Source of the DNA: Arthrobacter beigongshangensis
GTDB taxonomy: Bacteria > Bacillota > Bacilli > Bacillales_A > Planococcaceae
Direction: 5' to 3'
Assembly: GCF_016820585.1 (NCBI RefSeq)
Contig: NZ_JADHDX010000001.1
Span: forward strand, 1-64,000
Length of the DNA stretch: 64,000 nucleotides
A program made the translations under genes and the position numbers. The notes under the pieces were generated by a model that saw nothing but the letters and a program-made list of their open reading frames with translations, had not been told where the DNA came from and made no database searches. Below are positions 15,644 to 23,857 of the stretch, piece by piece (position 1 is the first letter of the stretch; each line of letters opens with the position of its first letter).

Positions 15644-17431
15644 ATGAAACGTTTTATGCAGTCTGTTGTAATTTTTATGTCATGTTTAGCTGTAACACTT
15701 CTTTATTCTGAAACGGCGCAAGCTACAATCTATAAGGATGTAACTTATGAGCACTGGGCATATGCAGATATTCAATTCATTGCAGAGCATGAAGTAATTC
15801 GAGGATTTGCAAATGGAAACTTTGTGCCGGGTGCTAATATCTCGCGAAAAGATGCAGCAGTCATGATGACACGTGCTCTTGACCTCGTGAACTATGAAAA
15901 TACCCCGATTGAATTGGAAGATATGCATGCAAATTCACCAAGCTATAAAGAGGTGATGATTGCAATAGAACGTGGCTGGTTATCGTTAACCGAAGTCAAA
16001 GTCGAAGTCGAAGTCGAAAACAAAGTTGAAGACAAAGACAAAGACAAAGACAAAACTAAAACCGAAACCAAAGTGGCATGGAAGTTCGAGCCTAATGCAG
16101 CATTAACACGTGATGAAATGTCGCGTATGCTGGCGATTGCTTATTCATATGAAGGCAAGAATACATCGAATTTTAAAGATGTTACTCAAAGTAATCCTTA
16201 CTATAAATATATTGATGCAATTGCAATGTATGAAGTGACGACTGGTTATAACGATGGTACATTCCGTCCGAAAGATAAAGTGACAAGAGCACAATTTAGT
16301 GCATTTTTATCACGGGTCTATCAAAAACCGATCGCTTATGAAGTGAAAAGTGGCGGACAAACGGTGGCAGTCGTTCCATCTGTTGAAGATGCATTAGAAG
16401 AAGTTGCTTATTATGAGGATGGCACAATTCATCCACAAAGCAATAAATTCATAGAGTATTCGCAAACGATTGCTACTGCGGATCGAACGAATTTGAATAG
16501 TGGAGTACTGATTTATAACGGCTTTAATGAAAAAAATTCATTTACGCCAGAGTTCTTTAATCATTATATGAAGCACGGCGCAACAGAAGATCAGGCAGCT
16601 AAGGCAATGTTCGATACGTTCATATTTTTAGGACTTCGCTACAACGAAAGTGGTAATCAATTCGTCGATGGAGCTACGAACCAAGCGAATTACGAGGACT
16701 GGGATAATTATATTAAGCGGACATTTGATCCAACAGGCGCGATTGTTAATTTAAATGAGTCTGCTAAACAAAATGATAGAGTAGTAGATGTGTATATTGC
16801 AATTCCGTATCCAAAACGTAATGGTAATATTATTACGTTGGACGGTCGGGAGCAAGATAACACGGTATATAATCGATATGATATGGCTAGTTGGTATGTT
16901 AACAATGTGTTGAATGAATTTAGTAATGAAAAGTACGAGCATTTAAATTTCAAAGGTTTTTATTGGTTAAGTGAGACGGTCAGAACGGTTGAAGACGAAG
17001 TGCTTATTTCTACACTTTCAAGCTTAGTTAAAAAGCATGACAAGTTTTTCATTTATTCACCACATGCAACGTCAACGAATTTTTATAAATGGAGCAACTA
17101 CGGCTTCGACGCAGCATTTTTACAGCCGAATGCATTCCGTACAGCAACACCAAACAAAGAAGAACGACTCCACCGTGCCTTTTTAAATGCTCAAATTTAC
17201 GGCACAGGTATTACGATTGAGATTGATTCTTATGGGGCGGGCCACGTGGAGCAAGGTGAAGGTGTGGAGGCATTCGATCTGTATATGGATTTTGCCAAGC
17301 GCTATGGGCTGAGTGAAAAAGGAATGATGTTCTACCAAGCGACAAATATGGTTGAACGAATGGCGACAATCGATCATCCGGTTTATAAACGTTGGTACGA
17401 TCAGCTAACATCTACATTTTTTAATAAATAA
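15644..17431 (+). CDS. SLH-domain protein with DUF4855
   Basis: A 595-aa exported protein. Signal peptide about 1-28 (ETAQA). SLH domains lie at about 30-80, 90-170 and 175-225. The second is interrupted by a charged low-complexity insert (E/K/V/D repeats) exactly where the G..DGT turn should be. The C-terminal half, about 250-595, matches my recollection of DUF4855, a predicted glycosidase-like barrel (LIYNGFNEKN, FKGFYWLSE, GFDAAFLQPNAF, IEIDSYGAGH). ATG 15644 is used rather than the in-frame TTG 15641; GGGGG precedes. It is divergent from the beta-helix SLH gene. Function is probably carbohydrate-related but unproven. Confidence 0.85.
   Translation: MKRFMQSVVIFMSCLAVTLLYSETAQATIYKDVTYEHWAYADIQFIAEHEVIRGFANGNFVPGANISRKDAAVMMTRALDLVNYENTPIELEDMHANSPSYKEVMIAIERGWLSLTEVKVEVEVENKVEDKDKDKDKTKTETKVAWKFEPNAALTRDEMSRMLAIAYSYEGKNTSNFKDVTQSNPYYKYIDAIAMYEVTTGYNDGTFRPKDKVTRAQFSAFLSRVYQKPIAYEVKSGGQTVAVVPSVEDALEEVAYYEDGTIHPQSNKFIEYSQTIATADRTNLNSGVLIYNGFNEKNSFTPEFFNHYMKHGATEDQAAKAMFDTFIFLGLRYNESGNQFVDGATNQANYEDWDNYIKRTFDPTGAIVNLNESAKQNDRVVDVYIAIPYPKRNGNIITLDGREQDNTVYNRYDMASWYVNNVLNEFSNEKYEHLNFKGFYWLSETVRTVEDEVLISTLSSLVKKHDKFFIYSPHATSTNFYKWSNYGFDAAFLQPNAFRTATPNKEERLHRAFLNAQIYGTGITIEIDSYGAGHVEQGEGVEAFDLYMDFAKRYGLSEKGMMFYQATNMVERMATIDHPVYKRWYDQLTSTFFNK
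15991..16074 (+). repeat. hexanucleotide microsatellite inside the SLH-DUF4855 gene
   Basis: Imperfect tandem 6-mers, first GAAGTC/AAAGTC then AAAGAC, then AAAACC-like. They encode alternating E/K-V then K-D residues. They insert about 28 charged residues into the second SLH domain in frame. Confidence 0.85.
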
Positions 17432-17446
17432 TTCTAATATAAACAG

Positions 17447-17480
17447 GTTTACCGTATTTTATAGTGCGGTAAACTTTTTT
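17447..17480 (+). terminator. terminator of the SLH-DUF4855 gene
   Basis: GTTTACCG (17447) pairs with CGGTAAAC (17467), followed by six T. Confidence 0.82.
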
Positions 17481-17568
17481 ATTTCATTAAAACGATGCAT
17501 CCAAATCTATTCTGATGCGTCTACTAGTAGAGGCATAGAAAAATAGTGACATGAAAGGACAAGTCTTA

Positions 17569-17577
17569 TGCTATAAT
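17569..17577 (+). promoter_or_regulatory. extended -10 promoter for the ligase-like gene
   Basis: TGCTATAAT is an extended -10 box placed 36 bp before the ATG at 17613. The -35 region is not distinctive. Confidence 0.55.
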
Positions 17578-17612
17578 AAAATTTCGAATGAAGAATAGAA
17601 AGGGTTTATCGC

Positions 17613-19070
17613 ATGAATTTCACTTCTAGATTACCAGAAATGGCAGTTCCACTAATAGGTGCGCTTCTACTAGTTGTCGCACTGCTCATCCCGTCAACTC
17701 CACTCGCTTATGCTATTACTTTACTATTAGCATTTGCCGCCTTGGTGAGACCTAAGCAAACGATATTATTTTTACTGATTTATTTCCCAATGCGTTCATT
17801 TTTAGTTGAAGTGAACCCTGCACTTAAATTAATTGGCGATATCATCATCGTTTTTGCGTTCCTACGTGTCGTTTGGGATTCGCGAAAAGACGTGAAATCA
17901 ATATTCCGTTTTGAATTATATGAGTGGGCGTTCCTAGCATTTTTGCTAGTCGGAACGATTTCCGCCTTTATGAGCAACGTCGTTATCGGAGCGATTGTTT
18001 TCCAATTACGTGCATTTGTGATTACGTTTCTATTGTTATACATTGTCAAACGGTTAGAGATTACGAAAAGGGATATTAAGAATTTCCTTACGCTTACTTT
18101 AGTCGTCGCAATTATCCTTGTGATACAAGGACTTGTTGAAAAACTATCTATGCGTTCTGCTCTTATGCCTGAAAAATGGGTGAATCGTCAGCTTTCCCCT
18201 AATAACAGCAGTAGAATTTACGGCCTGCTCAATAACCCGAATGTCTTGTCCGTTTATTTAACAATCGCGGGTATTTTAACGTATTACTTAAAAACATTGC
18301 TACCGAAAAATAAAGTACAGTGGCTCATAAACATCGCACTTGTGCTCATTGCAGGAACGTGGATTTTAACTTACAGCCGCGGAACATGGATTGCTTTTGC
18401 GGTCAGCTTAGCTGTTTACTTCTTATTTACACGTAACTGGAAATTTGTAGTGAAATCTGCTGCTGTTATCGGGCTAGGCTTTGTTCTTATAACAGTTCCT
18501 GTTACATACGGAACGCAGTGGATCAGCAGTCATACAGAAATTGGTAACTTTGTGCGAACGGGTGCCCCCGACGCAGATGCTGGATTTGCTGTCGAAGGAA
18601 ACCGTATTGCAGAAACTTTCAATGCAAGCACATTAGATAAGAGTAAAACGACAGGTCGTCTCTTTATTGTTAACAAAGGATTCGAGGTGTTCAAAGACTA
18701 TCCAATTATGGGAAGTGGTTTTGGAACATACGGAGATTCAGCAACGAAAACCTACTCGTCTCCAATCTATAAGTTTTATGATATTCGGGTCAATATTTAT
18801 TCGGATAACCAATACATTCAAGTGATTGCACAAAATGGTGCTGTCGGCGTCATTTTATTCGCAGTATTTCTTCTCGGTATGCTCGTCACTTTCTGGAAGA
18901 AGCGCAAAGAGTCCGCAATGGCAGTCCCAATGCTTGCGGCACTCATCGGCATATTCTGGTGTGGCCTAGTTTACAACATATGGGAAGATAAAACATTCAC
19001 CATGTATTACTACATGCTAATGGCCGGCTTCCTCGCATTAACAGGACGCAAAAACGAATTGCTGAAATAA
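17613..19070 (+). CDS. O-antigen ligase/polymerase family membrane protein
   Basis: A 485-aa polytopic membrane protein with about 10-12 hydrophobic segments and one large extracytoplasmic loop (about residues 300-400). The loop carries the Wzy_C/WaaL-type pattern: TGRLFIVNKGFEVFKDYPIMGSGFGTYG, read in parts, with R and H-like polar residues, preceded by YSRGTWIAF. The family links or polymerises surface glycans. In this Gram-positive context the substrate could be a cell-wall polysaccharide or an S-layer glycan. ATG 17613 follows AGAAAGGG. It is single-gene, with its own promoter and terminator. Confidence 0.82.
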   Translation: MNFTSRLPEMAVPLIGALLLVVALLIPSTPLAYAITLLLAFAALVRPKQTILFLLIYFPMRSFLVEVNPALKLIGDIIIVFAFLRVVWDSRKDVKSIFRFELYEWAFLAFLLVGTISAFMSNVVIGAIVFQLRAFVITFLLLYIVKRLEITKRDIKNFLTLTLVVAIILVIQGLVEKLSMRSALMPEKWVNRQLSPNNSSRIYGLLNNPNVLSVYLTIAGILTYYLKTLLPKNKVQWLINIALVLIAGTWILTYSRGTWIAFAVSLAVYFLFTRNWKFVVKSAAVIGLGFVLITVPVTYGTQWISSHTEIGNFVRTGAPDADAGFAVEGNRIAETFNASTLDKSKTTGRLFIVNKGFEVFKDYPIMGSGFGTYGDSATKTYSSPIYKFYDIRVNIYSDNQYIQVIAQNGAVGVILFAVFLLGMLVTFWKKRKESAMAVPMLAALIGIFWCGLVYNIWEDKTFTMYYYMLMAGFLALTGRKNELLK

Positions 19071-19117
19071 AAAAAGAGATTGCTTTTCGCAAGCTAGCGA
19101 AGGCGATCTCTTTTTTG
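19064..19117 (+). terminator. terminator of the ligase-like gene
   Basis: AAAAAGAGATTGC...GCGATCTCTTTTTT stem with an inner TTTCGC...GCGAAG pairing and a T-run. Array 3 begins 17 bp later. Confidence 0.85.
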
Positions 19118-19133
19118 TCGTGTTAAAGAGGGA

Positions 19134-19230
19134 GTGTGCAGCGAAATCGACCAGGTGTGCAACAAAACCCGTGGAGTGTCCAACAAAGTCGGTAAAGCTT
19201 CCAACCATTAGCGCGAAGTGTGCAACCATC
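19134..19230 (+). repeat. 21-bp repeat array 3 (short, five units)
   Basis: Cores GTGTGCAGC, GTGTGCAAC, GTGTCCAAC, GCTTCCAAC and GTGTGCAAC start at 19134, 19155, 19176, 19197 and 19218. All steps are 21 bp, and no 19-bp step is included. It has the same word and orientation as arrays 1 and 2. The rest of the gap to 19371 is AT-rich promoter-like DNA (CTATAATAG near 19329). Confidence 0.88.
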
Positions 19231-19371
19231 ACCCCAGCCGTATGCAGAAAATTACCACTTTTACTAGTTAATTAGTAGGAAAATGGAATACTTTCAATAG
19301 ATTTATGATTTTTGTAGAATAACAGTCTATAATAGATTTATTACATAAGAGGCCGGAGGTTAGTAGTATCC

Positions 19372-22119
19372 TTGTTAAAACATACTAAAGTAAATAAGAT
19401 TGTTGTGATGTTGCTCGTGTTTTTGTTGGTTTTGCCAACAATGTCAATTGCCGCGGAGAAGGAACAGATTAAGATTTCAGAAGGAACGCAATATGAATAT
19501 AACCAAAATGTCATTTCGGGAAATCCACAGGCAATTCGTCATTTGACGGTTGACTTGAATAATCCTTATACAACTGTCGATGTTGGCTATCCGACACCGC
19601 TGAATAAGCTTTTGCGGACGACCGCTCAGGCAAATGCTTATACTGGTGCAGGAAAGCAAGTAACGGGAGCTATTAATGGTTCGTTTTTCTGGTCGAGTGA
19701 CCAAGGCTATTTACCGATGTATTTAATCGCTTATCGGGACAGGCTAATGAACGCAGGAATTATCGCGTCAGGTGCTGATCAATATGTGAATCGCCCAATT
19801 GCATTTGGGATTGATAAAAATGGTAAAGGGAAGATAGATGCTTATAATTTGAGTCTATCATTCAATTACGGTGGCACAGATTATCCGATTACTAGCACGG
19901 ACAAGCACCGTTCAAATGACAATTTAATATTGTACACACCGCTTTATCCGAAGCCTACTACGGAAACAAACGCACTTGGTATTGAATTAGTCATTACAGG
20001 TGTAACGGGTGGCACGGCTCTCAATTTTGGAGAAACGGTTACAGGTACAGTTTCTAGTATTCGAAATCGTGGCGACCAAACTGCATCTACAATTCCGAAA
20101 GATGGATTTGTATTATCGGCTCATGGCGAAGCGATGCAACTTGTTAAAGATATTCAAATTGGCGAATCCATTTCGATTAGCACGAATATTGACGAGCAAT
20201 GGAAAGGGTCATCTTTCATGCTGACTTCAGGTCCAGAGCTTGTGAAGAACGGTAAAGTCGAACTTGCGATTGATCCGACGAGTGATAGAGCGAGAGAGCG
20301 AGCGCCGCGTACAGCGATTGCAATCGACAAAACTGGCTCAAAAGTATTTATGGTAACTGTTGATGGAAGACAGGCGCCCTACAGTCAGGGTATGAGTTTA
20401 AAAGAGTTTGCAGAATATCTTGTGTCCATCGGTGCTGATCATGCATTGAACCTAGATGGTGGTGGCTCGACAACGATGGCTGTCCGCAATCCTGGAGATT
20501 TTAATGTCACTTTGTTTAATAAACCGTCAGATGGTTCTGAACGTGCCGTTTCGACAGCTCTGTTTGCATTATCGACAGCTCCAAAAGGAACACCGACAAC
20601 GGTTGGTGCTCACCTTGCGAGGCAAGGCGTCTATTTGAAGGGTACCAAAGGTTCTGTCGTTGTTGATTATTTAATGGACAACTATTATAACCCACTCACT
20701 TTCAATGCAGCGGACGTCAAAATTACATCACCACAAAGTTTGATAACAGCAAATGGCTTAAATTTCACTGCTCAAAAAGCGGGCGCTGGTTCAATTACTG
20801 TTCAAAACAGCGGTGCAACAGCGAATATTTCTTTTGAAGTAGTTGAAGCCATTACGAAAATTGCGCCATCGAGTACAAATGTAGAAGTTCGTGCGGGTGA
20901 AACGCGTAAGATGACTGTCAAAGCTTTTGATGCTAAAAATAGAGAGGTCGTTTTCGATCCTTCATTAGTGAAATGGTCTACAACTGCACAAGCTGGCACG
21001 ATTACGGCAGACGGAACCTTTACTGCTTCAACGAAAAATGGTGCTGGAACGATAACAGCAACACTTGCTAATAAAACAGTGAGTATCCCTGTCACCATTA
21101 CAGGTGAATTTTATCGGATTGATGCAATGGAGACAATTGGTAATTGGAAGGCGACTAGCACCAATGGTAAAGCACAGATTTCATTGAATGGGGCGAAAGA
21201 GCCTGCATTTGGTGGAAAAGGTGCATTGAAATTAACTTATGATTTCACTGGGCAAACAGGCACATCTGCTGCTTATATTGAAGCTGTAACGCCACTCAAA
21301 ATGGGCGGCAAGCCAATCAAATTATCCGCGCGTGTATACGGCGATGCTGGTCAAACCTGGCTTCGTGGGAAAATTGCAGATAGCACTGGGAAGGAATATA
21401 CGATTGATTTCACACCTGAGAATGGTTTGAAATGGATTGGCTGGAACTACGTTACTGCACAAATTCCATCTGAAGTTGTCGGGGATGTAACATTGAAACA
21501 AATTTACATCGCACAGCCTACCGCGGCGCTAAAAACAAAAGGTTCAATTATGATCGATGAAGTAAAATCACTGTTCAATGAAAATTACAAGGAAGGTCTT
21601 TTCAAAGATACCGGACTTACTTTCAGAGCAGAAAAAGAAATTAAGAGTCTTGTGAATGAAGGAATTATTGCTGGTTACGCAGATGGCACATTCGGTCCTT
21701 ATCAGGAGTTAACTAGACAGCAAGGGGCAATTTTATTGGCTCGTGCTCTAAAACTACCTCTCGATAATGTGGAAAATCCAGGTTTTACTGATATGACAAC
21801 GAATATGACATTTTACAAAGAAGTTGCAGCTGTCGCGAACGCAGGAATTATTCGCGGAAAAGAAGGCGGTAAGAAATTCGATCCAAATGGTAAGCTTACA
21901 CGTGCTGAAATGGCCGCTATTTTACAGCGTGGATTCAAATTACCACTCGCTAAAGAAAACTATTTTAAGGACATTAAGGGAAGCTTCGCCGCTGACGCGA
22001 TTAATTCACTTGCCGCAAATGATATTACGCAAGGAATCGGTGGAGGCAAGTTTGGACCAGGACAAAACATTAGTCGTGCAGACTTCTCTGTGTTCTTATA
22101 CCGAACGATAATAAAATAA
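19372..22119 (+). CDS. phosphodiester glycosidase (NAGPA) family protein with SLH anchor
   Basis: A 915-aa exported protein. Signal peptide about 1-28. The NAGPA (phosphodiester glycosidase) domain spans about 95-400, with NGSFFW, TAIAID and ALNLDGGGSTTMAVR as hallmarks. Bacterial Ig-like segments lie at about 420-580, a galactose-binding-like jelly roll at about 585-740 and three SLH domains at about 745-915 (TRQQGAILLARAL, TRAEMAAILQRG, SRADFSVFLYR). SLH at the C-terminus is the opposite arrangement to its neighbours. It may trim sugar-1-phosphate diesters in wall polymers. The start is TTG; GGAGG lies 14 nt upstream, so the exact start is uncertain. Confidence 0.87.
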   Translation: MLKHTKVNKIVVMLLVFLLVLPTMSIAAEKEQIKISEGTQYEYNQNVISGNPQAIRHLTVDLNNPYTTVDVGYPTPLNKLLRTTAQANAYTGAGKQVTGAINGSFFWSSDQGYLPMYLIAYRDRLMNAGIIASGADQYVNRPIAFGIDKNGKGKIDAYNLSLSFNYGGTDYPITSTDKHRSNDNLILYTPLYPKPTTETNALGIELVITGVTGGTALNFGETVTGTVSSIRNRGDQTASTIPKDGFVLSAHGEAMQLVKDIQIGESISISTNIDEQWKGSSFMLTSGPELVKNGKVELAIDPTSDRARERAPRTAIAIDKTGSKVFMVTVDGRQAPYSQGMSLKEFAEYLVSIGADHALNLDGGGSTTMAVRNPGDFNVTLFNKPSDGSERAVSTALFALSTAPKGTPTTVGAHLARQGVYLKGTKGSVVVDYLMDNYYNPLTFNAADVKITSPQSLITANGLNFTAQKAGAGSITVQNSGATANISFEVVEAITKIAPSSTNVEVRAGETRKMTVKAFDAKNREVVFDPSLVKWSTTAQAGTITADGTFTASTKNGAGTITATLANKTVSIPVTITGEFYRIDAMETIGNWKATSTNGKAQISLNGAKEPAFGGKGALKLTYDFTGQTGTSAAYIEAVTPLKMGGKPIKLSARVYGDAGQTWLRGKIADSTGKEYTIDFTPENGLKWIGWNYVTAQIPSEVVGDVTLKQIYIAQPTAALKTKGSIMIDEVKSLFNENYKEGLFKDTGLTFRAEKEIKSLVNEGIIAGYADGTFGPYQELTRQQGAILLARALKLPLDNVENPGFTDMTTNMTFYKEVAAVANAGIIRGKEGGKKFDPNGKLTRAEMAAILQRGFKLPLAKENYFKDIKGSFAADAINSLAANDITQGIGGGKFGPGQNISRADFSVFLYRTIIK

Positions 22120-22138
22120 ATTTATCGATATTTAATGA

Positions 22139-22166
22139 TTGAGATTCCAGAGGATTATGGTACAAT
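22139..22166 (+). promoter_or_regulatory. orphan sigma-A promoter
   Basis: TTGAGA (22139-22144) and TACAAT (22161-22166) are 16 bp apart, with TGG before the -10 (extended box). No coding frame follows before the terminator at 22231-22270. Confidence 0.6.
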
Positions 22167-22172
22167 GGGTAT

Positions 22173-22270
22173 GTAGAGTTATTCCCTTTATACAATAGAG
22201 ATAAGTTTAGTGAACTTGGTTGATGGCAAAAAAGGCCCGTAGAGACGCTTAGTCCTCTGCGGGTCTTTTT
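22173..22270 (+). ncRNA. candidate small RNA, about 100 nt
   Basis: The interval runs from the predicted start of the orphan promoter to the hairpin terminator. It contains no start codon with a ribosome site and no frame over a few codons. It could be an independent sRNA, or the promoter could be chance and the hairpin just the shared terminator of the flanking convergent genes. I recognise no known RNA family in it. Confidence 0.4.
22231..22270. terminator. terminator between convergent genes
   Basis: AAAAGGCCCGTAGAG pairs with CTCTGCGGGTCTTTTT, with a T-run on the plus strand and a matching A-run for the minus strand. It can end the NAGPA gene or the candidate sRNA, and the sigma-factor gene from the other side. 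Confidence 0.85.
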
Positions 22271-22342
22271 GTGCCGTTAGCTTCTGTGAAAATATCAGCC
22301 TTTTCCCTTTGAATAGCATTTCCTCTCGTCTAATTTTTCATC

Positions 22343-22825
22343 CTACGATAGTGATTTCCTCAATTTGACTAACATTCGCTCTCTCCGTTTCTTGACGCCT
22401 GCCACTGAAATACCGCTGCGATCAGCGCATTCAGCCAGTGGTACGCCCTCGACGAATAACCATTGGATCAGTTCCATTTCTGTCGGTGACAATAAATCAA
22501 GTGCCTCCGCAAGCTCACCAAACCATTCACAGTCTGTATAACAAGCTGTATCTACGATATTTTCCATTAAGCCATCCTCCATCGGCATATGATGTACATC
22601 AAATCGACTTTCTTTTTTTAATTCATCCAATAGGGCGCCTCGGATACTTCGATAGGCAAATGCTGTGAAATTCCCTTTATTTTCGTCAAAACGCTTCCAC
22701 GCCTGCCATAAGGCAACTCGACCTGCCTGGCGAAAATGCTCATAATCACGGTAAATGTTCAGCTTGCGGATCGATGCAGAAATCATCGGCTCATATTGCT
22801 CCAATATCTCTTCGAAATTATTCAA
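22343..22825 (-). CDS. sigma-70 family RNA polymerase sigma factor
   Basis: A 160-aa small sigma factor with region 2 (about 8-75: DYEHFRQAGRVALWQAWKRFD, in parts, FTAFAYRSIRGALLDELKKE) and region 4 (about 105-158: LSPTEMELIQWLF..G..LAECADRSGISVAGVKKRRERML). Regions 1 and 3 are essentially absent. TTG 22825 is chosen because AGGAAGG lies 8 nt upstream. Longer starts up to 22906 have no ribosome site and add 27 residues without family character. It is divergent from comK, 249 bp apart. This suggests a link to competence, as for SigH in staphylococci, but that is inference. Confidence 0.85.
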   Translation of the reverse strand: MNNFEEILEQYEPMISASIRKLNIYRDYEHFRQAGRVALWQAWKRFDENKGNFTAFAYRSIRGALLDELKKESRFDVHHMPMEDGLMENIVDTACYTDCEWFGELAEALDLLSPTEMELIQWLFVEGVPLAECADRSGISVAGVKKRRERMLVKLRKSLS

Positions 22826-23074
22826 TTTTACGGCCTTCCTGACCGTGCACGATGCTTTGTATTCCCGGGTGACTCCATCGTAGTTCATTCGAATTAGTGG
22901 GACCAATGGGCTCTTATGATGTTTGGAGCATCAAACATTACGTATGACATAGTCATATAACAAGTAGTTGTTGCAATTGTGCAAAAAATACTATATTTTT
23001 GTTAAATTCATGCTATTCAAACATGTATAGGAATGGTAATCTAGAAGTATAAAAGGTAGAAGGGGGATTTTTTA

Positions 23075-23572
23075 GTGCGAGCATGTGATTCCTATTTACT
23101 AGATACAAGGGCGTTGGCGCTTGAATCAATTTTTACCGGGGGTTTTAAATCAAAAATCAGTACGACGCATGGTATTTATTATTCCAAACTATCTCCACCT
23201 CAATTACTTGATAAGGCATGTCTCCATTATTTTTCGACAATGAAGGGGCGCATGCAGGCTGCTTCTATCCTTTTGAATTTTGTACAGAAGCCTCCGTTCA
23301 TCATTGCGCCGAATGAGCTAGGCGTCTATCCTACGGCGTCACCTGAAAATGCTGATTGTGTCTGGCTCTTTAACCACCGATTTACCATCGCTGAAGTTTC
23401 GAAGGGGCGGTCAATCGTCACCTTCATGGAAGGTACAAGCATTCATGTGAAAGCCTCCAGACATACGATAGTAAATCAATACCAGCGTCTGCACACATTG
23501 TTGAGCATCTCCGCACAGATAGAACGAGAGAAACAAATCTATATTATCAATAAAAAGGAAATAAAAATGTAA
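23075..23572 (+). CDS. comK: competence transcription factor ComK
   Basis: A 165-aa ComK-family protein, the master activator of DNA-uptake genes. The family core is clear: CLHYFSTMKGRMQAASILL, then KPPFIIAPNELGVYPTASP, C.WLF.HR, and the C-terminal SRHTIVNQYQRLHTLLS block matching B. subtilis ComK S.NSFENQVYRT. The protein is shorter than B. subtilis ComK (192 aa), mainly at the C-terminus, where degradation signals lie in that species. GTG 23075 is used with AGAAGGGGG upstream. An AT-rich AAAAATACTATATTTTT segment (near 22985) resembles, but does not match exactly, the ComK AAAA-N5-TTTT box. Confidence 0.88.
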   Translation: MRACDSYLLDTRALALESIFTGGFKSKISTTHGIYYSKLSPPQLLDKACLHYFSTMKGRMQAASILLNFVQKPPFIIAPNELGVYPTASPENADCVWLFNHRFTIAEVSKGRSIVTFMEGTSIHVKASRHTIVNQYQRLHTLLSISAQIEREKQIYIINKKEIKM

Positions 23573-23582
23573 TTACCAGGTT

Positions 23583-23691
23583 GTTAAGTTCCCCCGGGGT
23601 AGTCGAGTTCGTCGAATGCGTAGTCGAGTTTCCAAAATAGATAGCCGAGTTCGGCCAAAGCGTAGTCCAGTTCCCCCTAGACAGTCCAATC
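23583..23691 (+). repeat. 21/19-bp repeat array with a different word (AGTCGAGTT)
   Basis: Cores GTTAAGTT, AGTCGAGTT, AGTCGAGTT, AGCCGAGTT, AGTCCAGTT and AGTCCAATC align with steps of 19, 21, 21, 21 and 19 bp (anchored cores at 23601, 23622, 23643, 23664 and 23683). The word is unrelated to GTGTGCAAC but the spacing rule is the same. It lies between comK and the S41 protease gene. No terminator precedes it. Confidence 0.75.
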
Positions 23692-23698
23692 CATCCGA

Positions 23699-23774
23699 CA
23701 GTTATCCCACTACCGTGGATAACTAGTTAGTAACCTGTTAATAACCAGTGTATAACTCGGCCATCTGTGGATAA
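23699..23774. promoter_or_regulatory. DnaA-box-like sequences upstream of the S41 protease
   Basis: TGTGGATAA (23766-23774) is an exact reverse DnaA box (TTATCCACA). GTTATCC-CACTACCGT-GGATAAC just before it is a palindrome of near-boxes. The exact box is about 40 bp upstream of a TATAAT (23815-23820). Confidence 0.5.
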
Positions 23775-23857
23775 CTTTATTCTATTATGCTATTCCCTAG
23801 AGTGGAATGAATAGTATAATAGGGAAAAGTGTTTTAGAGGACTGGGGGCTTGTTGTT

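Noticed and set aside
22826..22906. Longer N-terminus of the sigma factor
   Set aside because: No ribosome site at the ATG or other upstream starts, while TTG 22825 has AGGAAGG at 8 nt.
22930..23074. Autoregulatory ComK box upstream of comK
   Set aside because: AAAAATACTATATTTTT has the wrong spacing for AAAA-N5-TTTT, and no second box at 8, 18 or 31 bp was seen. Kept only as a remark.
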